NCBI RefSeq assembly: GCF_037975245.1
Contig: NC_092568.1
Coordinates: forward strand, 34,134,501 to 34,198,500
Source: Apostichopus japonicus
Lineage: Eukaryota; Echinodermata; Holothuroidea; Aspidochirotida; Stichopodidae
DNA: 64,000 bases
Direction of reading: 5' to 3'
Made by a program: the position numbers and the translations under genes
In this document: one piece after another, positions 51,001-59,095 of the stretch
Layout of the letters: every line of letters starts with the position of its first letter
Position numbering within the stretch: the stretch's first letter is position 1
Notes under the pieces: model-generated
Told to the model about the DNA's origin: nothing
The model's database searches: none
The model's input: only the letters and a program-made list of their open reading frames with translations

Positions 51001-53240
51001 ATTTGGTTCTAGTTCATCATCATTTGGTCGGTCAGCAATATTCAGTTACAAAAAGGCTCCAAATATGAGCTCAGCAATGCCATGGTAAAATGCTAAAAGT
51101 GCTCATTTAATACTACACCAGGGTAGTAACATTACGCTAGAGAAAAGGACAATGTTTTTGCAATTGGTCCTGTAACTGTTCAGGTGCATTCGAAAGAAGG
51201 GTACGATATCAAGAAATCATTGGTGATTCCTGTTACTTTGATCTGTTTTATATGCCATCAATGCACATCATAGATTGAATTACAGAATAAGCAATTAACA
51301 TATAACTGAAAGAAAACAATACTGAATAGAGGTCAGCAGTGATGGATGTTATCATATAAAAAAGTCACCTTAAAAACTTTTTCTGCTCTTGATTGAAGGT
51401 AAACCTTGGAAGAGAGAATGAACTGATGATGTTGAAAACGTTATCATTCTCATCATCATCACCCTGCTTGCACTCCTCGACTGCTGCCTCAATCAAATCC
51501 TTCTTGAGAAGAGCACTGGTCACTGACATAAAGAAAAGTTTATTAAAAATATAATCATATTAATAATATTAAAATTATATCACAAAAAAAAATAGCAAAA
51601 GAACAAAAGCAACACAGTACTGTTAGCAAGTCTAGGGGAACAGCACTGATGAATTCTTTCACAAAAAGGGGCACCCTGAATCAAAATAATATGGGAATGA
51701 AAGAACCAAAACTAAAACTCACACATCTAAATTGCACATACCAGAGAAACTTAAGCAGCTGGCCAGCCATCATAATTTGGTAATACCTACTGTTGCCAAA
51801 CTCATACCATTGTAACAAGCTTACACTCAAGTACTGGGGTTTAAATTTTGATACGGAAAAAATTGCTAAAATATTTTTGTGACATTAAATAAGTAATGTA
51901 CTGCCCAATTACAAAGCTGACATTACATGGCTGTTTTCTGACTGTTTCTACAATCCGCTCTAACCAGTCTTCCTGCTCTCTCTCATTCAGTGTGGATAGG
52001 ATCTCGGACAAATACTTGGTTGCATCGCTGTGAGGGAGAAGCAAAGAACATGATCATGCATCCATGCTACTGAATTGTACAGTGCTTACTTTTAATAGGA
52101 TACTTCCTCAGATTGACTCAAAGAGCTTAAATTTATACATTACCCTTTTTTCTTCAAAAAATGAATGAGTTTAATTATATTTTAATACAGAAGAGGTTTT
52201 GGAGGGCAAAGTCATCACCAAATACAATAATCATTAAAAATAAAAGGCAAACAAGATAAATAAAAACATGGCATGACTGGAATATATAAAGAAAGAAAGG
52301 AAACTAGCCTACAAATGATTGACTGCCAATGCAAAAGTACTTTATTTAGTTTACTTTGTTAAGTGTATTTCCCTATACAGGTTTGTTTTTCAATCTATTT
52401 CATTTCATGCTCAATCCCATCATGAACAAAAACAAAAGTTTTTAGACAACTAAGCAAACTGAAACGATGCATTGCAATAGCAGGTATGTTTGTAAAATAT
52501 ATAAGTCAGTGTTTTTAGACAAAGGTGAACATTATATGAAATTCATTATAATGTAGGCATTAGTTAACACAGAGAGTTGTGAATGTAACAGTTGCACCTA
52601 GGCTACAGTAGGCCTACAACTTACAAGTGGGCACAGTATTTTATTCTTTTTTGTTTCACTAGCCTTAATAAACATTTTTACATGTTGATTATGCCTGGAT
52701 CTTATAATGTTAGGCCTAGTGGGGTACAGCAAAGTGACTAGCTGTACCAACTTTACAGTATCTCAAAAAAGGTAGGCAAGTTGTACTAGCCTAGATAGTA
52801 CTGCCTGCAGTGATTGAGCACCTGTCCTTCAAGTTCTGGTTGGTAGGGAAGGAGGGCGAGAGGTCAGCAATTGATCATCACAGTGACTGTGTGAGGATAT
52901 AGATGATGTTTCTGTTTGTTCATCCAAAAACTGGACTAGTTACACTATCCTAACATTAGGGTTCTAACACATTAACAATCATAGCCTCCATATTTCGGTG
53001 ATCAAGTTTAGGCTACGCTTACACAAATAGGCATTTTAGGCATATGTGCCTAACAACATTATCACGGGCCTATCCTAAAAGATCGTAATTGATACATCAT
53101 ACTCACATGCACTGTGTCGATCGACAAAGTGCATGTGACTGTGAGTATGATGTATCAATTTCGATCTTTTCCTACCTTCGAAGCGATAGACCGTGCATCT
53201 TGAAACATGATATAACTGAAGACTTCACCCTGACCGACAT
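39060..53240 (-). CDS. POLE2: DNA polymerase epsilon subunit 2 (B subunit), complete, 14 coding exons
   Basis: Non-catalytic B subunit of DNA polymerase epsilon, which holds the leading-strand polymerase to the CMG helicase in the nucleus. All 14 exons join in phase to 1566 coding bases (521 residues; human 527). Order: N-terminal helical domain (residues ~1-75, [10 protein letters not shown]...[10 protein letters not shown]), middle with [17 protein letters not shown] fold ([34 protein letters not shown]), and inactive phosphoesterase domain ([82 protein letters not shown]). Start: ATG at 53238-53240, with the matching exon 1 donor and an E2F-like site close upstream. Intron 6 is AT-AC; the others are GT-AG. 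Introns hold LINE pieces. No disabling change was seen. Confidence 0.95.
39802..39869 (-). CDS. POLE2: POLE2 exon 13
   Basis: Acceptor attccatag, donor gttagt. Encodes [20 protein letters not shown], then ED, matching human [22 protein letters not shown]. Leaves with 2 bases. Confidence 0.93.
40439..40469 (+). repeat. Degenerate copy of the hammerhead-like motif
   Basis: ttgaagaagaccttgctagg then attgagacgtc: same layout as 62396-62426, but the core C is T, and GAAAC is changed to GAGAC. It sits in the POLE2 intron between exons 12 and 13. Confidence 0.45.
40615..40791 (-). CDS. POLE2: POLE2 exon 12
   Basis: Acceptor ttttcag, donor gtgagt; 59 codons in phase 0. Encodes [39 protein letters not shown] and GCIGTNT. 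Confidence 0.96.
41475..41583 (-). CDS. POLE2: POLE2 exon 11
   Basis: Acceptor ttgttgctag, donor gtaagt. Encodes [20 protein letters not shown] and then [17 protein letters not shown], nearly identical to human [23 protein letters not shown]. Confidence 0.95.
42117..42194 (-). CDS. POLE2: POLE2 exon 10
   Basis: Acceptor tccattccag, donor gtgaat. Encodes [20 protein letters not shown] and TTNPC, matching human [25 protein letters not shown]. Confidence 0.93.
43011..43125 (-). CDS. POLE2: POLE2 exon 9
   Basis: Acceptor ctggaatcag, donor gtgagg. Encodes [20 protein letters not shown] and [18 protein letters not shown] (human SSRFVFVPGPEDPGFGSILP). Phase 1 in, phase 2 out. Confidence 0.94.
43319..43400 (-). 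repeat. LINE 3' tail fragment, minus strand
   Basis: tttatttattttacaaaatt, then tctatagcgccttatccaat and aaggcgctttacag. In reverse this is the aagcgcc...taaataaata tail seen on L2-type LINEs. Sits immediately left of the plus-strand LINE at 43501. Confidence 0.55.
43501..45020 (+). mobile_element. Non-LTR retrotransposon (LINE) with RT core deleted, in POLE2 intron 8
   Basis: Plus strand, antisense to POLE2. 43501-43870 encodes the end of an apurinic-type endonuclease ([18 protein letters not shown], then [17 protein letters not shown]). After a frameshift at a 14-base tandem duplication (gccaagtatacggt), 43870-44227 continues ([17 protein letters not shown]). The RT catalytic core is missing: at about 44225 the sequence jumps to the RT thumb ([36 protein letters not shown]) and runs to a stop at 44916. 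The 3' end has aataaag then repeated gaatt and ctcagtctcaat units to about 45078. The clade was not settled. Confidence 0.85.
45691..45953 (-). CDS. POLE2: POLE2 exon 8 (phosphoesterase domain)
   Basis: Acceptor attattgcag, donor gtaggt. Encodes [31 protein letters not shown] and [17 protein letters not shown]. This is the largest exon (263 bases) and the most recognisable part of the B subunit. Confidence 0.96.
46966..47087 (-). CDS. POLE2: POLE2 exon 7
   Basis: Follows an AC 3' splice site (aaatctac). Encodes [20 protein letters not shown] and [20 protein letters not shown]; human reads [20 protein letters not shown]. Donor gtatgt. A longer open frame here in another frame is a shadow. Confidence 0.93.
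47088..47960 (-). other. POLE2: U12-type AT-AC intron of POLE2 (intron 6)
   Basis: The intron starts atatccttt and ends ac. The sequence atccttgac, a close match to the U12 branch-site consensus ttccttray, lies with its branch A 12 bases before the terminal C. Reading GCA|intron|CAG gives SKA-QFH, exactly the human protein order, whereas GT-AG alternatives break frame or lose Q. This would need the minor spliceosome. Confidence 0.9.
47961..48017 (-). CDS. POLE2: POLE2 exon 6 (OB fold), followed by AT-AC intron
   Basis: Acceptor atgtttag; 19 codons [19 protein letters not shown] in phase 0. The bases after the last codon are atatccttt, the U12-type 5' splice consensus, so the donor is AT and not GT. 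Human GKFFLEDPTGTVQLDLSKA fixes the end. Confidence 0.92.
48695..48778 (-). CDS. POLE2: POLE2 exon 5 (OB fold)
   Basis: Acceptor tctatccag, donor gtcagt; 28 codons in phase 0. Encodes [20 protein letters not shown], then GMLTQIKE (human LLGSTTKIGDAIVLGMITQLKE). Confidence 0.94.
48985..49360 (+). mobile_element. L2-like LINE 3' end in POLE2 intron 4
   Basis: Degenerate coding similar to LINE RT tails ([12 protein letters not shown], then [29 protein letters not shown]) with frameshifts. It ends with aaagcgctttacaaatgcat followed by tttatttttattattat, the typical L2-type 3' tail. Confidence 0.75.
49538..49694 (-). CDS. POLE2: POLE2 exon 4
   Basis: Acceptor tcatatctag, donor gttagt. Encodes [20 protein letters not shown] and [19 protein letters not shown]; the latter is a strong family signature. 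Confidence 0.94.
49735..50450 (+). mobile_element. L2/CR1-like LINE 3' end in POLE2 intron 3
   Basis: Plus strand, frameshifted: [59 protein letters not shown] and [15 protein letters not shown] follow the usual order of LINE RT C-termini (LQxxQNxAARL, LKxLHWLPIxxRIxFKIL, FKxxLKTYLF). Ends in gtgctttagaaatgcc and an attatt-rich tail. Confidence 0.8.
51369..51522 (-). CDS. POLE2: POLE2 exon 3
   Basis: Acceptor tttatgtcag, donor gtgact. Encodes [20 protein letters not shown] and then [15 protein letters not shown], matching human SVVEAAVQECSQ and HVFNIIGAFDIPRF. Phase 1 in, phase 2 out. Confidence 0.93.
51927..52027 (-). CDS. POLE2: POLE2 exon 2
   Basis: Acceptor tccctcacag, donor gtaatg. Encodes [20 protein letters not shown] and [13 protein letters not shown], matching human EAIKYLTEALQSISELELED. 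Leaves with one base (T) that makes L with exon 3. Confidence 0.92.
53077..53170. repeat. 94-bp near-perfect palindrome at the start of POLE2 intron 1
   Basis: Left arm from aaaagatcgtaattgataca to cacatgcact pairs with right arm from agtgcatgtg to gtatcaatttcgatctttt, with a three-base insertion and one or two mismatches. The centre is the exact palindrome tgtcgatcgaca. On the POLE2 strand the hairpin begins at intron base 6, straight after gtagg. Confidence 0.85.
53176..53240 (-). CDS. POLE2: POLE2 exon 1 with start codon
   Basis: ATG at 53240-53238 and donor gtagga after 53176. Encodes [20 protein letters not shown], then R and the first two bases of S. Aligns with human RSRALSAFKLRGLLLRG. 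The split codon is completed by exon 2, giving SDATKYL opposite human GEAIKYL, which decides this start. Confidence 0.87.
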
Positions 53241-53318
53241 GATTGTTTCATTGAGTGATACGGGTAAAAATGCTTTTCTTTCAAGTTGTTTCTTTCAACT
53301 ACGCACTTAATTTCATTA

Positions 53319-53327
53319 TTTCCCGCG
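53319..53327 (-). promoter_or_regulatory. E2F-type site upstream of POLE2
   Basis: TTTCCCGCG on the plus strand (CGCGGGAAA on the gene strand), about 80 bases upstream of the POLE2 ATG. It matches the E2F consensus TTTSSCGC, expected for an S-phase replication gene. No TATA box is obvious nearby. Confidence 0.55.
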
Positions 53328-53679
53328 ACAACTATGGGTACGGTAGCACTGACATAAATAATTCCTCTCCGCACAATAATTATGTTGTGGTCTTTGGAAC
53401 GCCAAACTCTATCGCCAGATAGACGCCACCCAACCAAACTCAAAAGGCGAAATTTTGAGATCATACATTGACATTCTAATATAAAAGTCTAGTTTATTTC
53501 ATTTTCAATATACCTAAAATACCGGGCCACCCACCGCAGGGGCGGATCCAGGGGGGGGGGGGGGCCCCGGGCCCCCCCTTTTTGAAAATCCTGATTTTTT
53601 TTTTTTTACAGCGTTCGAGGGAAAGGGCCCCATGAGTGATCAGTGGCGTAGCTACGGGGGGCCTGGGGGGCCGAGGCCC

Positions 53680-53835
53680 CCATGAAATAGGCTGGCCCCC
53701 CCACTGGCCCCCCACTGGCCCCCACTGGCCCCCACTGGCCCCCCACTGGCCCCCACTGGCCCCCCACTGGCCCCCCACTGCCCCCCCCCCCCCCCCCACT
53801 GGGCCCCCCCCCCACTGGCCCCCCACTGGGAATGG
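53680..53835 (+). repeat. CCCACTGGC minisatellite (G-rich on minus strand)
   Basis: About a dozen units of cccccactggc with a run of C interrupting at 53779-53797. The minus strand has many runs of four or more G separated by short CAGT loops, giving strong G-quadruplex potential. Confidence 0.9.
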
Positions 53836-54179
53836 GGTAATAAAAAATGTTGTAAAAAAAATAAGTGCGATTCACTTATATTTTTTGTTCAATAATTTGG
53901 GAAATAGAGTTACACAATTATCTCGTCTGCATCTGGCAGAATAAGAAAATACAATATCTGTAGTAATCATGAGAATGGTCACACAGCATGGCATGGCAAT
54001 GGTCGATGCGACGATTGCGACCATATACCACGAACCTTGTTGTTCTGCGCGATATCGATATCTGCTGAAAATATGTTAAGTGCTTCCACCTAGCGCAACA
54101 ATCTATCAAAAGATTGGCTCCGTTTGTACTGAGCCGAGGTATCAGGTTTTCATATATTGCCGAGTCAAATGAATATATG

Positions 54180-54901
54180 CAGGCGCGGATCCAGGGGGGG
54201 TCCAGGGGGTCCGGACCCCCTGCTCTTGGCCAAAAAAAAAAAAGAGAAAAAAAGAGAGAGAAAAAATAATTAAATTAAACGCCAATTTTAAACATGTAGG
54301 ACGTCAGAAAAGCGGTTATCCTCACAAGTCATCCAGGTGTGTCTTTTCCGTCAAATGAACTATAGTGTGCACGCGTGCTACACGTGCCAAAAATGCCTAA
54401 CGATCTCAATTTTCAGACCGAAAAGTTTCAAACTTGAGGTGGTGTTCGATTTTTTTGGGGCGGTGAGGTTACAGAGCGGTAGGCTGCTAGGATGCGCTAA
54501 CGAATTTTTCATGAGCAAACCCCTCACCCTTCCAGAATCCTGGATCCGGCCCTGCATCAAACAGTGGCGACGGAACGGGAGGGGATTGGGGGCTAAAGGC
54601 ATTATGATTTTTGTATCATCTCAACTCATCTGATATGTAATACCATATTTCATAGATTGTTTTTTCCTCATCAATTGAGAAATTGCAGACATGAGATCCA
54701 TATTTTCAGGCTAGGTACATGCTGCTTAGAATACTCGGGAAGTGCCGTTTCCGGCCATCTGGGAGGTTTGTAAAGCCGAAAATTTTCTTGTACGCTCCGC
54801 GCCAACCGATGATGGCGCTCCGCTTAGATAGTCTTACGTTCAGGCGCGGCTGGACCAGTCAGACCCCCCCCCCCCTGTCACAAATCCTGCATCCGCCCCT
54901 G
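54180..54901 (+). mobile_element. Innermost CAGGCGCGGATCC element with ATATG duplication
   Basis: Starts CAGGCGCGGATCCAGG and ends cctgcatccgcccctg. ATATG flanks both ends exactly (54175-54179 and 54902-54906). Contains a ~95-base module at 54738-54831. 722 bases, no coding potential. Confidence 0.78.
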
Positions 54902-55108
54902 ATATGTCATTGAATATTCCACGAAACTGTCGAAACATGATTTTTACTACTGGTAGAGATATAAAATATTGGGAAGTCTGAATTTCCTGCAAACATGCGG
55001 CTGTGCCTGTTCAATACTCACTACTGTATCGCCTTAAAAAATGATGAGTGGAAATAGTTTCTCCAGGACCGTATCGTATCGTGGGTATCGAGTGCGTCTG
55101 ATATACGA

Positions 55109-55136
55109 ACGTACGTAGTACGTACGTACGTACGTC
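55109..55136. repeat. (ACGT)n microsatellite
   Basis: Self-complementary acgtacgt repeats with one interrupting tag, within the nested transposon cluster. Confidence 0.85.
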
Positions 55137-55824
55137 TATGGGTTAACTCCAATAGAGTTAAATTTCACTCTTAATTTGAAGTACGCCGAGTGATCACTCC
55201 AATGGAATGAAATCCACTCATTTGTTTTTAGAGTGTTGCTAGATATATGAAGAAGAAATTTACATACGAATACATGTTATCGGTCATCGATTGGCACAAA
55301 AAGCCAGATTCTGATGACATCTGCCTCAAGAAACCCAATAAATGGCCTAATTAGCACCGAGCCACCAATGTGGACCATTACCGAAACATCGATGCGTGTT
55401 AGTCTTCCATCCCCTTCCTCTAATGCTATTTAAGTCCACCGTGATGTGGGCATATCCTGCAAATCTACCGGTAGCCCGCAGGGGTTTGAGTTGGGAGAAA
55501 GGCCTTGACAGCTTGAAACAACAATTAAATGATGCCAACTTCCCTCAAGTTAAAAGTCTGGCTGAGTTGGCAAGGCCAGTCAGCATGAAAGAGAAAAAAA
55601 CTTTTTTTGCATTTCTGTAACCAAAGTTGCACATCATTTGGTTGCTATTTTACCTAACAGGTGCCATCTCCTGCGATCTGGGGGGTGCTGAAATCTCAAA
55701 TTTTCTCTGTACGCTCCGCGCCAACCAAGGTGGCGCTCCGCTTAGATAGTAACCTTCGGCCCCCCCCACAAGAAAGAACAGCCCCCCGTGGCCCCCCACT
55801 CAAAAAAACCTAGCTACGCCACTG

Positions 55825-56262
55825 TGCGTGTAATTTTTTGTAAAATAAATTTGCAAAAAGAGTACACCATCATTCTGATAAAGTGAAGGTGAGAGGGGCA
55901 CTCTGACTGCATCAATAGTCTCCATCTGGAAGGGGGCATCCTATATGAAATGGCCTGGAGTAGCCTGGTAAAAAGTAGTTTGCATCACCACCTACTCCCC
56001 AAAGACGTAAATCCCAGCTCATTGCTCGAAATTGCAAATATATACCCGGCAAACCATGAAAACATGATTTATTGGAAATAAATTTTACTCCAAACTTTCA
56101 CGAAAAGTAGCACCAGATTGCACCGAGGACCTCCATATTTTGTGAAATTTTCCAAAGGGGAGGGGGAACCCACTCCCCTTAGACCCCTCCCCCAGGACGA
56201 CGATTAGGCATTTCCCATCTGCCCCCCCCCCCCCCCTTCAGCGAAATCCTGGATCCGCCACT
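55825..56262. other. Right part of the outer nested transposon
   Basis: Belongs to 53537-56263. C- and G-rich runs (ggagggggaacccactcccc type) resemble the internal parts of other elements in this family. No coding. Confidence 0.5.
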
Positions 56263-56271
56263 GCACCGTAG

Positions 56272-57217
56272 TAGCATCTAAAAACGAAAGGTCTTCAACC
56301 GCGGTACCTATACACTACCATCCATATACTCAACAAGACTGTCACGTGGTTATAACTACAAACTGATCGAACCTACTTCTTACGTCAAAGATATATTATA
56401 CAATGACCCCTAAAAGAAAATCCAAGAAATTGTTTGTTCTCTTCGGAGCCCCATGTATTGTTTGTACGTACCGATCGTGGGGGTAGTAATAATAACTATG
56501 CTTCAACTAATCCGCGCCGTTCGATTAGACCTCATTACGTGCGCTTGTTTGTCTTAATGTACATACACAACATACAACATTTGCAGTCACAGGTATAAGT
56601 ATGCAGACACTTAACGCAAACATAGGCACAAGCAAAGATTGGCCGAGTTGTATTCCTCGGAAAACGTCTTCGAAAGTAATGCAGATGTCTCCGGCTCTGT
56701 AGAGCGAGGCCCAAACAAGGTTTTCACTTATACTTACATTTCATGTGCTAATTTAATTATATTTTCCTCTCGAATGAAGCAGCTCGATAGATGGTAGATC
56801 CTGGAACTGCCACCGAATGAAAGTTAAGAGGTCATTACTAGTGTCAAGTGCATAAAGCTTCCCAAGTAACCTTAGTAACTGCATTGTGAGTTGTTTTAGT
56901 ATGCCTCGTTAGCCCTATGGATCGGGGGTATGGAATATACCTACCATCTATAGTACAGGCTAACTAAGTAACAGGGGCATAGGCTTTGTAATAGTGTTAT
57001 ACCGTTTAGGCTACAGTAGTCCTACCCTATGTTATTGAAATTTTCAATGTGGGATGATGGTTTACGGTAATTTCGTGATGCTAAGACTAGAGTAGAAATG
57101 TTCTTTTAAAGGCCAATGGTAGTACTACCAACACCTAAGACTGACTATTAAGAGTTGCCTTGTTTACAAGTTACATATAAGTTACAGCAGAAGGATATTG
57201 TAACTTTTTGTAAGTGT
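56272..57217. other. Intergenic between POLE2 and WDR64-like gene
   Basis: No exon confirmed. A possible minus-strand noncoding exon ends at a strong donor (gtaagtataag) near 56747, but no acceptor partner upstream of POLE2 exon 1 was verified. Confidence 0.45.
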
Positions 57218-57226
57218 AAGTATTGC

Positions 57227-57440
57227 GGTCACACTAATTAGCATCAACTCACGACAACTCACGACAACTCAAGACAACTCAAGACAACAGGTTTGAAATA
57301 ACATCAAATACCATCAAATACAATTGATGTTATCAGAGTATATCTGGAAACACGTTTAAAACTGACTGGAACCAGCGTGCATACAGATCTTTCACGGGAA
57401 AAAATGTTTTTGTCGTAAAAATCGCCAACTTTTTCCTAAT
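57227..57440 (+). repeat. Left inverted arm of Penelope-like unit
   Basis: Starts ggtcacactaattagc and is the near-exact reverse complement of 58874-59086. It includes four consecutive 10-base units (two caactcacga, two caactcaaga) and ends within gccaactttttccta. Confidence 0.9.
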
Positions 57441-57456
57441 CAAATTATTTAATGTT

Positions 57457-58689
57457 TTAAAATAATGAATACTTCTTATTATTTGATATTACTACCGTAA
57501 ACTTTAAGTAGCGGTGAATTTCATTCCACCTTTTTACTAAAAGTTCAAGTTCCTGATGTGTACCGTCGTAGAGCAATAGAATGTCATCTCTATAGCGGAG
57601 CCATTTTAAGATTTTATTATCTGTCGGTAAAATCTGGTTTTCAAGTCTATGCATGACGATATCGCAGATTTCCGGAGAGGCTTGGCTACCCATGGCACAA
57701 CCGATCTTTTTAGATAGAATTGGTTATTGAACTCGAAACAGTTTCTTGTTAAGATGAGTTCAATTAGTTTGCGCATGGATATGGAAGATATTTTATTTAT
57801 TCCATATTCGCTTTGTTCCGTCTTTTCATAGACTTCTTGACATATATGTAATGCCTCCTCTTGGGGAGTATTGGTATACATGGCGACGACATTGAGTGTA
57901 GCAAGTACTGCCGTTTTTGGTAACGGGGTGGCTTCCAAAATTTGCAGAATGTGATTTGTGTCTTTCACATAAGTGCTTTGTTTTATTACAATAGGAAGCA
58001 AGAAATAGTCCACAAATTCCGATATTTTTTCGGTCGGTGATCCGTTTCCACTTATTATCGGTCTACCGGCAAATTTTGAGTTAGCCGGGTGCTTTATGAA
58101 TTTTTGGTAGCACATATATGACCGGTGTGCGGATTTTGTGGCTATATGGTGACAAGTACTCGAAGGTGCTTTTATCGATCTCTTTTGCAGAGAACATATC
58201 AATTAGTGTTTCCTGGACTAAACTTTTAGTTTGAAACGTCATATCACTTTTTAACTTTTCGTAGTGGTGACTAGCTAATTGCCTTTCAATTTCTGCTTGA
58301 TAGTCTGAGTGATTCATTAAAGCAATGCCTCTACCTTTATCGAAGGGTTTGACAATAATAGAGCGGTCGTTTTTAATTGCATTAAGTGCAAAACGTTCCG
58401 CCTTATGCGTGTTGCTATTGGCGTTTCAGATAGTAACACTTGCCATTTCGGTTTGTGTTGCTTCCAAGTAGTCCTCTAGGTTTTTACTAAAAGTCATGTT
58501 AGGTGACCATGTGGAGGGTAGACGGAATTTTGTAATCCCTTTTTGCATTTTATTCTGCATGATGAAGCGGATTCTCATTTTTCTTTTAAGGTCTTTTAAT
58601 GACTTGAGAAGATCACCTCGTTTAGGTTTTACTGGAGTTGCTATGAACTTCAGACCTTTTCCCAACGCAATAAACTCTATATTGGACAT
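57457..58689 (-). pseudogene. Penelope-like reverse transcriptase, frameshifted
   Basis: Minus-strand RT in at least three frames: 58689-58426 (N-terminal LGKGLKF region), about 58400-58081 (LPKIHK), 58202-57606 (fingers and palm A) and 57693-57457 (palm C, RYRDD). The palm A Asp expected in the LDVxxLYTNIP box is Asn here (LNVVAMYTNTP), and the YxDD box reads YRDD. Frame breaks and loss of that Asp mean no active enzyme. Confidence 0.82.
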
Positions 58690-58873
58690 GTTTCTGTCTG
58701 AAAAACAGTCATTAAAAGTAGTTAAGTAAAATTAGATGGCGCTCGTCGCCTTTTGCCAAGTTACCAGTGTGTGGGCACCATTCTCGATTGAAAAATTACA
58801 CTTACCTGTAGTGTAATGGTTCGGTCCAATGTCATTGCGCAAGCGCAATGGCATCACGTCGTCCAATTCAACG

Positions 58874-59086
58874 TTAGAAAAAAGTTGGCGATATTTACGA
58901 CAAAAACATTTTTTCCCGTGAAAGATCTGTATGCACGCTGGTTCCAGTCAGTTTTAAACGTGTTTCCAGATATACTCTGATAACATCAATTGTATTTGAT
59001 GGTATTTGATGTTATTTTAAACCTGTTGTCTTGAGTTGTCTTGAGTTGTCGTGAGTTGTCGTGAGTTGACGCTAATTAGTGTGACC
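58874..59086 (-). repeat. Right inverted arm of Penelope-like unit
   Basis: Reverse complement of 57227-57440 with few differences; ends gctaattagtgtgacc. Just inside it, at about 58836-58853, lies the perfect palindrome cattgcgcaagcgcaatg. Confidence 0.9.
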
Positions 59087-59095
59087 CAAGTATTG

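Larger units (their letters stand above)
53641..55824 (+). mobile_element. CAGTGGCGTAGCTACG-ended element nested in 53537-56263
   Basis: Starts cagtggcgtagctacg and ends ctagctacgccactg, a common inverted end pair of hAT-like elements in animals. Flanking 8-mers tgagtgat and tgcgtgta agree at only 5 positions, so the duplication is doubtful. Contains a CCCACTGGC minisatellite, two ~95-base modules (one inside the innermost element) and that innermost element. Confidence 0.6.
53537..56263 (+). mobile_element. Outer CAGGGGCGGATCC element of a nested transposon cluster
   Basis: Starts CAGGGGCGGATCCAGG and ends CCTGGATCCGCCACTG, an inverted pair. CACCG flanks both sides directly (53532-53536 and 56264-56268), indicating a 5-base target duplication. 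It contains two further elements and no transposase frame. Confidence 0.75.
57226..59087 (-). mobile_element. Penelope-like element (degenerate) with inverted terminal arms
   Basis: Reverse transcriptase of Penelope-like type on the minus strand, bounded by two ~213-base inverted arms (57227-57440 and 58874-59086) and by an 8-base direct repeat AAGTATTG (57218-57225 and 59088-59095). The arms each carry 10-base repeats of the caactcacga type. Coding remains run from about 58689 to 57457 in shifted frames: IIVKPFDKGRGIALMN, PVIYVLPKIHKAPG, GRPIISGNGSPTEKISEF, MYTNTPQEEAL, GSQASPEICDIVM and WLRYRDDILLLYDGT. No GIY-YIG endonuclease is present; the frame stops soon after the YxDD box. It is nonfunctional. 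Confidence 0.85.

Noticed and set aside
53494-53944. Frames rich in PPTGPHWPP or GGQWGP
   Set aside because: Translation of the CCCACTGGC minisatellite in a transposon.
53633-55832. 8-bp duplication for the CAGTGGCGTAGCTACG element
   Set aside because: tgagtgat and tgcgtgta agree at only 5 of 8 positions, so the duplication is not claimed.
56747-56830. Possible alternative first exon of POLE2 (minus) with donor gtaagtataag and frame containing SSCFIREENIIKLAHE
   Set aside because: Superficially like the POLE2 N-terminus, but exon 1 at 53176-53240 fits phase and sequence much better; at most a noncoding 5' exon.
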